Source: an uncultured Chitinophagales bacterium
Lineage (GTDB): Bacteria > Bacteroidota > Bacteroidia > Chitinophagales > JAHDHT01
Length of the DNA: 37,201 nucleotides
Reading direction: 5' to 3'
Assembly: GCA_938023075.1 (NCBI GenBank)
Contig: CALHDG010000079.1
Coordinates: 1-37,201 of the forward strand
Position numbers and translations under genes: made by a program. The notes below the pieces were generated by a model that saw only the letters and a program-made list of their open reading frames with translations, did not search any database and was not told the origin of the DNA. Of this stretch, positions 8,060-14,882 are shown in pieces (position 1 is the stretch's first letter; each line of letters begins with the position of its first letter).

Positions 8060-9162
8060 AATTAGTTTTTTTGGCAGATGCTTTAGATGTGCAATACGCC
8101 GGTATTTATGGGTATTGTAAAAACCTGTTACAAGCAATTGATCAATTACAAAGTCCTCATCAAATTTTTGTCATTCGGTCTTCTACTCAAAAAGAATTTC
8201 ACGAGCTTATTGAAATAGCTATTCCTATTCGCCGAACAATTCCCTTGCATCAACGTATCAGGCAATTTACTTCTATACCAAAATATATTAACCAACTAAA
8301 ACCTGATGTTGTTGTAGAAATGGCTCACTTTGGTCCTTTTCGTTTACATGCTTCTATAAAAAGAGTAACCTTTATTCACGATTTGTCACCTATTCTTTAT
8401 CCTCAGTGGCATCCTGTTGCAAGTGTATGGGCACATCGGTTGGCTTTAAAATCAATTCTACAAAATGCGCATCTTATATTAACCAATTCTAACTTTACAC
8501 AACAAGAAATAAAACGGGTTTATCCGAATATAAATGCAGCGATAGAAGTTACTTTGTTGGCTTCTACCCAAAAACCTAATCAATTAGTTGATGACCGTAT
8601 TTTTAAAAAACATCATATTAAAACACCTTATTTTCTTTATGTGGGTACTATAGAACCACGAAAAAACATTCAAGTTTTATTAAATGCCTACACCGTTTTT
8701 AGAAAGGAACATCCTGAAAAAAAAACACAATTGGTTTTAGCCGGTAAATGGGGATGGAAACAAGCGCAACTTTTAGCTGATATTGAAAACAATACCTTTA
8801 CCAATGATATTATGCTAACCGGTTTTGTAAGCGAGGCAGAAAAGAAAGCATTGTATCAAAATGCCTTAGCATTTATTTATCCTTCTTTATATGAAGGTTT
8901 TGGTTTACCCTTACTAGAGGCAATGGAAAATGGTTGTCCGGTAATTTCTTCTAATACAAGCGCATTGCCCGAAGTGGGTGGTTCGGCTGCCTTATACTTT
9001 CAACCAAACAACGTTATGCAGTTAACCAAACATCTTAATAATATAGCAACTGATATGAATGATAAAATTATAAATACCTCAAAGTTAGTGGAACAAGCAA
9101 AAAAATTTAGTTGGCAACAAACAGCTCTAAAAACTTTACAATATTTGGAGAGATTTGGATAG
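8056..9162 (+). CDS. GT4 family glycosyltransferase (mannosyltransferase-like)
   Basis: This 368-residue GT-B enzyme carries [15 protein letters not shown] in the acceptor half, the donor-domain motif [25 protein letters not shown], and the E-x7-E signature in [15 protein letters not shown]. The HDL and GTIEPRKN motifs are typical of the WbaZ/mannosyltransferase-like branch of GT4. It overlaps the preceding GT4 gene by 4 nt and is therefore translationally coupled. It is last in the operon; 72 nt without a recognisable terminator separate it from the next gene. It probably acts in the same surface-glycan pathway as its neighbours. The exact sugar is unknown. Confidence 0.92.
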   Translation: MKLVFLADALDVQYAGIYGYCKNLLQAIDQLQSPHQIFVIRSSTQKEFHELIEIAIPIRRTIPLHQRIRQFTSIPKYINQLKPDVVVEMAHFGPFRLHASIKRVTFIHDLSPILYPQWHPVASVWAHRLALKSILQNAHLILTNSNFTQQEIKRVYPNINAAIEVTLLASTQKPNQLVDDRIFKKHHIKTPYFLYVGTIEPRKNIQVLLNAYTVFRKEHPEKKTQLVLAGKWGWKQAQLLADIENNTFTNDIMLTGFVSEAEKKALYQNALAFIYPSLYEGFGLPLLEAMENGCPVISSNTSALPEVGGSAALYFQPNNVMQLTKHLNNIATDMNDKIINTSKLVEQAKKFSWQQTALKTLQYLERFG

Positions 9163-9234
9163 AGAGGGGCGAAATGACAGTATCAAAAGCTGAGATTCTG
9201 GCATTTAACTTTTTACCTCTGACATCTAAAAAAA

Positions 9235-9972
9235 ATGAAAAAAACAAAAATATATCAACCTTTTCAATTTAAACAATTTACTATTGAGCAAGATAAATGT
9301 GCTATGAAAATTGGTACAGATGGGGTTTTATTGGGTGCTTGGTGCAACAATACAAACTGCAAAACAGCCTTAGACATTGGAACAGGAACTGGGGTAATAG
9401 CCATTATGATAGCTCAAAGAACGGAACAAACACTTGTATATGGTGTTGAAATAGATAATGCAGCTTATGAACAAGCCAAAAACAATATGCTCCGCTCACC
9501 TTGGGCAAATCGTTTAACAGCAATACATGGAAATATTCAACACCTATTACATCAATTGAAGCCATCTTTTGACTTAGTTGTTAGCAACCCACCTTATTTT
9601 AGTGATGGCACACCATCACTTGATTCAAACAAAAATGCAGCTCGACATACCGTAATGTTAACCCATTCGAATTTATTACGTATATGCAGTCTATTGCTTT
9701 CGGATATTGGAAAAATTTGCCTTATTTTACCATTTGAAGAAGGTATGAAGTGTATTGAAGTTGCCAAAGCGTATTCGTTGTGTTGTACAAAAATTAATTA
9801 CGTAAAATCAAGAATAAAACAACCACCAGAAAGAGTATTGTTACAATTTGAAAAAAATAAAAATGCATCTTACCAAAAAGAAGAAAGTGAGCTCATTATT
9901 TATAAAGATAAAGAGCGGGAGTATACTGCAGACTATATTAAACTAACAAAAGAATTCTACTTAAATATGTGA
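9235..9972 (+). CDS. trmN6: tRNA1(Val) (adenine(37)-N6)-methyltransferase-like protein
   Basis: This is a SAM-dependent N6-adenine methyltransferase of 245 residues, the usual size for TrmN6/YfiC. The N-terminal motif KIGTDGVLLGAW is characteristic of the family. The SAM-binding glycine-rich motif DIGTGTG is at residues 47-53, and the catalytic NPPY motif is at 118-121, followed by the usual FSDG loop and ARH. The predicted role is methylation of A37 next to the anticodon of tRNA-Val(UAC), though some relatives of this fold have other substrates. It stands between the glycosyltransferase operon and lon without an obvious functional tie to either. Confidence 0.88.
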   Translation: MKKTKIYQPFQFKQFTIEQDKCAMKIGTDGVLLGAWCNNTNCKTALDIGTGTGVIAIMIAQRTEQTLVYGVEIDNAAYEQAKNNMLRSPWANRLTAIHGNIQHLLHQLKPSFDLVVSNPPYFSDGTPSLDSNKNAARHTVMLTHSNLLRICSLLLSDIGKICLILPFEEGMKCIEVAKAYSLCCTKINYVKSRIKQPPERVLLQFEKNKNASYQKEESELIIYKDKEREYTADYIKLTKEFYLNM

Positions 9973-10064
9973 AGAAATGATTTTGATTGATCTATGTGTG
10001 TCGCTTTGTCTTGTTTGCTGTCAATTTTTCAGATATTTTTTTGTATTTTTAATGGGTATAATAA

Positions 10065-10091
10065 TTGATGCTTTAATCAAACATAGTTTTG
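10065..10091 (+). promoter_or_regulatory. Possible lon promoter
   Basis: TTG (10065-10067) is followed after 16 nt by TAGTTTTG (10084-10091), a full TAnnTTTG -7 box. The spacer is one nt below the usual range. The leader to the lon ATG would be about 90 nt. No heat-shock operator was recognised. Confidence 0.35.
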
Positions 10092-10185
10092 AAGAGGTTG
10101 TAATAATAGTTGTAGCAAAATATAAGGGATCAAATTTTATATAAAAACTATCTTATACATACATAATAAATATTAAATTTACATA

Positions 10186-12627
10186 ATGAGTGATGAATAT
10201 TACAAATTGTCAGGAGATGAAGATGTTGAGTTTTTGCCATTGATGACTTTAGATGGCGAGGAAGACAATTCTAGCATAAAAACCTATGCCGATGAACTGC
10301 CGATTATGCCTTTAAAAAACACCGTCTTGTTTCCGGGTGTCATTATTCCAATAACCGTTAATAGAGAGAAATCTTTAAAATCGGTTACGCAGGCTAATAA
10401 AAATAAAGATAAAATTTTGGGAGTGCTTTCGCAGATTGACCCCACAGTTGAAGAACCCACTGCAAAAGATTTAAGTGCCGTAGGCACCTTAGCCCGTATT
10501 GTTAAATTACTTAAAATGCCAGACGGCACAACAACGGTAATTATACAAGGTAAAGAGCGGATGAAGGTTAATGAGTTTGTACATTCCGATCCATTTTTTT
10601 CAGCTACGGTGGATGTGTTGAAAGATGAAAAACAAAGCAATAAAAAAGAATTTGAGGCTTTGGTGCAAACCTTGAAAGACATGTCCATGAAAATTGTAAA
10701 ATTGTCGCCCAACATGCCACCCGAAGCGGAGTTGATTCTTAAAAATATTGACAGTGCCAGTTTTTTAATTCATTTTGTAGCTTCTAATTTAAGTGTAGAG
10801 CTAACCGATAAACAGAAAATATTAGAGCTAGATAATTTGTATATGCGCGCTAATTTAACCTTAGAGCATTTAAGCGAGCAGTTGCAAATGATCCAATTAA
10901 AAGATCAAATACAATCGAAAGTAAAAACGGATATTGAAAAACAACAGCGCGATTATTTTTTGCATCAACAATTAAAAACCATTCAAGAAGAGTTAGGCGG
11001 AGATCCGGTAGATAAAGAAATTCAAGAATTGGTACTGCGCTCAAAAAGCAAAAAATGGTCGAAAACCATTGCCGAAACTTTTGATAAAGAAATTGGTAAA
11101 ATCAGAAGAGTTAATCCAGCAGCTGCCGAGTATTCGGTAGTGATGAATTATTTAGAATTATTGTTGGATTTGCCTTGGGAGGATTACTCAAAAGATAATT
11201 TTGATTTACACCATGCGCTTAAAGTTTTAGATAAAGATCATTATGGTTTAGAAAAAATAAAAGATCGTATTTTAGAATATTTATCGGTTTTAAAATTAAA
11301 AGGTGATATGAAATCGCCCATATTGTGTTTTGTTGGTCCGCCGGGTGTAGGTAAAACCTCATTGGGTAGAAGCATTGCCCGGGCTTTAAAACGTAAATAT
11401 ATCAGAATGTCGTTGGGTGGTTTACACGATGAAAGCGAAATACGAGGGCATCGAAAAACCTATATAGGTGCCATGCCCGGTCGAATAATACAATCTTTAA
11501 AAAAGGCAAAAACATCTAATCCGGTTTTTATATTAGATGAGATTGATAAAGTTGGTAAAGATTTTAGAGGAGACCCCTCATCTGCTTTGTTAGAGGTGTT
11601 GGATCCAGAACAAAACAGTACGTTTTATGATAATTATTTAGAGTTAGAATACGATTTGTCGAAAGTCATGTTTATTGCAACGGCAAACAATTTAAACACC
11701 ATACAACCTGCTTTGCGAGATAGAATGGAAATTATTCGTTTAAACGGATATTCATTAGAGGAAAAAACAGCCATAGCCAGCAAGCATTTAGTGCCTAAAC
11801 AACGAAAAGCTCATGGCGTTAAATCCGACCAAATTAAGTTGAGTAAAAAGGTGTTGGCTAAGATGATTGATGAATATACCCGTGAGTCGGGTGTTAGAAA
11901 TTTAGATCGTCAAATTGCCAGTATGATGCGTTGGGTAGCAAAAAATATTGCTATGGAAAAAGACTTTAATCCGGCAATTGAACTAGATGATGTTGAAGAA
12001 ATACTCGGTAAAGCTAAATTTGATAAAGATTTATATCATCAAAGTAATCCGGCAGGCGTTTCCATCGGTTTAGCATGGACGGTTAATGGCGGCGACATTT
12101 TATTTATTGAATCCAGTTTAAGTAAGGGTAACGGTAGATTGACTTTAACCGGTAGCTTGGGCAATGTGATGAAAGAATCCGCAAGCACTGCCTTAACCTA
12201 TTTAAAATCTCATAGTGAAGATTATCTAATAAAGCCAGTTCAATTTAGTAATTATGATGTGCACGTTCATATACCCGAAGGCGGTATACCTAAAGACGGA
12301 CCTTCAGCAGGCATAACCATATTAACCGCCTTAACTTCGGCATTTACCAACCGAAAGGTTAAACCCTATTTAGCTATGACCGGCGAAATTACCTTGCGCG
12401 GAAAAGTTTTACCCGTAGGTGGCATTAAAGAAAAAGTATTAGCCGCTAAAAGAGCCGGCGTAAAACAAATTATATTGTGTTACAAAAACGAGAAAGACAT
12501 TTCAGAAATTAATCCTGCTTTTATTAAAGGCTTAGATTTTAAATATGTAAAAGAAATGAGTGAGGTATTAGATTTGGCTTTAGAACCTGCTGAAAAAGAG
12601 GACAATAGTGGTAGAATTGGTTTTTAA
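10186..12627 (+). CDS. lon: ATP-dependent endopeptidase Lon
   Basis: This is a cytoplasmic AAA+ serine protease that degrades misfolded and short-lived regulatory proteins. All domains are present in 813 residues: a LAN substrate-binding domain from LPIMPLKNTVLFPGV (about residue 35) to ~250, a helical linker, the AAA+ module with Walker A GPPGVGKT at 384-391 and Walker B VFILDEIDKVG, and the C-terminal protease domain. The catalytic dyad is Ser707 (in PKDGPSAG) and Lys750 (in KEKVLAAKRAG), spaced as in E. coli Lon. An acidic N-terminal extension of about 34 residues precedes the LAN domain, as is common in Bacteroidota. No terminator was seen behind it, and the AAA/TOPRIM pair begins 47 nt downstream, so read-through into that pair is possible. 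Confidence 0.98.
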   Translation: MSDEYYKLSGDEDVEFLPLMTLDGEEDNSSIKTYADELPIMPLKNTVLFPGVIIPITVNREKSLKSVTQANKNKDKILGVLSQIDPTVEEPTAKDLSAVGTLARIVKLLKMPDGTTTVIIQGKERMKVNEFVHSDPFFSATVDVLKDEKQSNKKEFEALVQTLKDMSMKIVKLSPNMPPEAELILKNIDSASFLIHFVASNLSVELTDKQKILELDNLYMRANLTLEHLSEQLQMIQLKDQIQSKVKTDIEKQQRDYFLHQQLKTIQEELGGDPVDKEIQELVLRSKSKKWSKTIAETFDKEIGKIRRVNPAAAEYSVVMNYLELLLDLPWEDYSKDNFDLHHALKVLDKDHYGLEKIKDRILEYLSVLKLKGDMKSPILCFVGPPGVGKTSLGRSIARALKRKYIRMSLGGLHDESEIRGHRKTYIGAMPGRIIQSLKKAKTSNPVFILDEIDKVGKDFRGDPSSALLEVLDPEQNSTFYDNYLELEYDLSKVMFIATANNLNTIQPALRDRMEIIRLNGYSLEEKTAIASKHLVPKQRKAHGVKSDQIKLSKKVLAKMIDEYTRESGVRNLDRQIASMMRWVAKNIAMEKDFNPAIELDDVEEILGKAKFDKDLYHQSNPAGVSIGLAWTVNGGDILFIESSLSKGNGRLTLTGSLGNVMKESASTALTYLKSHSEDYLIKPVQFSNYDVHVHIPEGGIPKDGPSAGITILTALTSAFTNRKVKPYLAMTGEITLRGKVLPVGGIKEKVLAAKRAGVKQIILCYKNEKDISEINPAFIKGLDFKYVKEMSEVLDLALEPAEKEDNSGRIGF

Positions 12628-12674
12628 TCAGTAAGTCAGATTAATTTTCTAAAGATGTTTTTTTAATCAGCTCT

Positions 12675-13607
12675 ATGATTGACCATTTGCATATAATAAA
12701 CTTTATGTGTTTTAAGGAGTTGGAGATTCCAACCTTAAAGCGGGTTAATTTAATTGGTGGAAAAAACAATTCTGGTAAGACTACGCTGTTGGATGCGATA
12801 AGGATATTAAAATCTAATGGAAATAGTGCGGTGGTAAATCACATTCTAAATTCACGAAAAATTTTCAAAAATGGTTCAGATGAAAGTTACTTTCATCTTA
12901 GTAATTACGAAAAAAACAAATGGCCTATTAGAATTAATAAATATTGCATTAAAACGCTTGAAGTCGAAGGTATTTACATCTCTCGAAATTATAAGACAGG
13001 AAAGAAGTCAGCGTTTGCACGATTAGACCCAAACATTTTCATCAATCCGCCCCAAGAAAAATTAGTATATGTTTCTTTCAATTCAAATTTTGAAACACTA
13101 AGTTCTCTTTGGGAAGAAGTTGCATTGACTAAGTATGAAGACGATGTTTATGAAATTTTACAAGAAACCATCCAACCAGATTTGTTAAGATTGAATGTAG
13201 GTAGAGAGGTTGTCAACATAAGATTAAAAAACGTAGAAAAACCAATACCCCTAAGCACTTTAGGCGATGGTGTAAATCGCATATTATTAGTTGCTTTAGG
13301 CTTAGTAAATGCAAAAAATAGTATTTTACTAATTGATGAATTAGAATTAGGCTTACATTATTCTGCCTTAGAAAAATTGTGGGAGATGATTTTCAAATAT
13401 GCCCAAAAATGGAACATACAAGTTTATGCAACAACGCATAGTCAAGATGTATTAAATACATTTCATTATGTGTCGGATAATGAAAAATATATAAACGATG
13501 CCCAATACATTCGCTTGCAAATAAATCGACAAGGTGAAAACGAAGCCATTCTTTTTGATGGGGAACGATTACGTAAAACTTTGGAACTTCAATTAGAAAT
13601 CCGTTAA
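12675..13607 (+). CDS. SMC/ABC-type AAA ATPase of an OLD-like two-gene system
   Basis: This 310-residue ATPase has the compact ABC/SMC arrangement seen in the ATPase halves of OLD, PARIS and AbiL-type systems. HLHIINFMCF opens the N-terminal strand and GGKNNSGKT (28-36) is Walker A. LSTLGDGVNR (193-202) is the ABC-like signature, ILLIDELELGLH with Asp221-Glu222 is Walker B, and ATTHS with His255 is the H-loop. No coiled-coil arm is obvious, so the insert between the Walker motifs is short. The TOPRIM partner begins two nt after the stop codon. ATP-driven sensing coupled to a nuclease or toxin is the likely mode of action, inferred from related systems. The position directly behind lon and before repeat-rich DNA would suit an acquired module. 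Confidence 0.85.
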   Translation: MIDHLHIINFMCFKELEIPTLKRVNLIGGKNNSGKTTLLDAIRILKSNGNSAVVNHILNSRKIFKNGSDESYFHLSNYEKNKWPIRINKYCIKTLEVEGIYISRNYKTGKKSAFARLDPNIFINPPQEKLVYVSFNSNFETLSSLWEEVALTKYEDDVYEILQETIQPDLLRLNVGREVVNIRLKNVEKPIPLSTLGDGVNRILLVALGLVNAKNSILLIDELELGLHYSALEKLWEMIFKYAQKWNIQVYATTHSQDVLNTFHYVSDNEKYINDAQYIRLQINRQGENEAILFDGERLRKTLELQLEIR

Positions 13608-13609
13608 AA

Positions 13610-14266
13610 ATGCAGCAACGATTAATTGTTGAAGGAAAAGATGCGATTGTGTTAACTGTCATTTTGGATAAGAAAGGAATTCCATCTCCAAAAGGTTATC
13701 ATAATAAATACAAATACAAAACTGAATTTGTTAAGATGGCAGAGGGAGAATCGAAAGTTAAAACTGTCTTGAAAGAGCAATTGGATTCTCCAGACATAGA
13801 ACGAATAGGCATTATTGTAGATGCTGATAAAAAAGGTCCTGAAAATAAATTTAAAGGTCTGATTGACTTCATTCAAAAAGAAACCGGAGAAACTTTAACA
13901 AAGCCAGAATTAGCTTCTACAGGGTTTTACTATCAACTGAAAGATAAGAGAACGATTGGAATTTGGGTAATGCCCGACAATTTGAATGAAGGCTACCTTG
14001 AAAATTTTGTTGGTGCTATGATTGCAGAAGATGACTTGACTTGGCAATTCTGTCAAGAAAAAGTTGAGGAGCTATCAAAGAAAGATTTTTGTTTGTTTTC
14101 AGAGACTAAAACACAAAAAGCACTTGTACACACTTATTTGGCTTGGCAAAAAACTCCCGGTTTGCCCTTAGGGACAGCAGTGAAAGCTGAATTTCTGAGC
14201 ATCGAAAACCAAATAGTCAATAATTTTGTGGATTGGTTTAAAAACACTTTTGAGCTAGTCGTTTAA
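13610..14266 (+). CDS. DUF3226-like TOPRIM domain protein, putative nuclease/effector of the pair
   Basis: This 218-residue protein carries a TOPRIM fold. RLIVEGKDA supplies the conserved acidic Glu8, and GIIVDADK supplies the DxD pair Asp71-Asp73, which together should bind divalent metal. GIWVMPDN followed by GYLENFV is the pattern I associate with DUF3226 proteins. TOPRIM domains of this type act as nucleases in OLD-family proteins, or as effectors released by the ATPase in PARIS. Here the TOPRIM protein is a separate gene, translationally close to its ATPase (2-nt gap). The C-terminal ~70 residues (LVHTYLAWQKTPGLPLGTAV) are typical of stand-alone DUF3226-type proteins. The target is unknown; defence is an inference. 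Confidence 0.78.
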   Translation: MQQRLIVEGKDAIVLTVILDKKGIPSPKGYHNKYKYKTEFVKMAEGESKVKTVLKEQLDSPDIERIGIIVDADKKGPENKFKGLIDFIQKETGETLTKPELASTGFYYQLKDKRTIGIWVMPDNLNEGYLENFVGAMIAEDDLTWQFCQEKVEELSKKDFCLFSETKTQKALVHTYLAWQKTPGLPLGTAVKAEFLSIENQIVNNFVDWFKNTFELVV

Positions 14267-14419
14267 GGACTAAGTTTAACTCGTTATTAACTCAAGTTTC
14301 GGCTGTAATTTGATGGATTTAATTCAATGATTTCCAATTAGTTACAATTTGAAAAAATTATATCAGGCAATTTTATAACGACTTGCTTCTAAACAACCAA
14401 TTAGACATTAGTGAAACCA

Positions 14420-14508
14420 TGTCATCTCGACCGAAGGGAGAGAACCTGCCTAATGAACTGATTTACTGTCTGTTAGTAGTAGGATTTCTCGTTTCACTCG
14501 AAATGACA
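14420..14508. repeat. Intergenic inverted-repeat element (tgtcatctcga type)
   Basis: The arm tgtcatctcga (14420-14430) pairs with tcgaaatgaca (14498-14508). Inner sequences gaccgaaggga and ttctcg also resemble the widespread Bacteroidota intergenic repeat that reads as a hairpin on both strands. It lies in the 616-bp gene-free stretch 14267-14882 behind the TOPRIM gene. Apart from this and the next repeat, I see nothing coding in that stretch. Confidence 0.7.
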
Positions 14509-14612
14509 GGAAGCATCAGTACGTTATCATGTTTTGATTGACTACCGAAACTTAAGTTATTATTTATTCTATGTAAACCTACTGTACAAAAGTAATCCCA
14601 GAGGGATGACAG

Positions 14613-14727
14613 CTTGGTAGCATAAAAGGTTACATATTATGAAGCTCCGTAGGAGCGATACCACCAAAAATTATTAAAAGTGTCGCTCCTCTGGAGCTCA
14701 ATTAAATTCAATTGATTAGCTACCAAG
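14613..14727. repeat. Nested-palindrome repeat related to the element at 67-363
   Basis: Outer arms cttggtag (14613-14620) and ctaccaag (14720-14727) are perfectly complementary. Inner arms agctccgtaggagcgata (14642-14659) and tgtcgctcctctggagct (14681-14698) match at 15 of 18 positions. Each inner arm also contains its own small gctcc/ggagc-type palindrome. The order and motifs match the repeat at the start of the window, so these are members of one family. The flanking atcccagagggatgac and agcacttccagtgctt are further short palindromes. Confidence 0.8.
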
Positions 14728-14882
14728 ATGTAGCACTTCCAGTGCTTGTATTAAATAAATGAAACTGCATTTTAGTTCATATAAAATATGCTGGTTTATC
14801 TATTTCTTGAAGCACTCGTCTGATTTTTTCTTTTAACAGTCAATAAAATTATGCGTTGACATTGATTAACTATTACCGAAAA

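Noticed and set aside
9163-9234. Copy of the tgtcatctcga repeat (gaaatgacag at 9170-9179)
   Set aside because: Only one arm-like decamer is present without a convincing partner.
14267-14882. Possible small genes in the gap behind the TOPRIM gene
   Set aside because: Only short frames broken by palindromic repeats are present; no start plus protein-like sequence was found.
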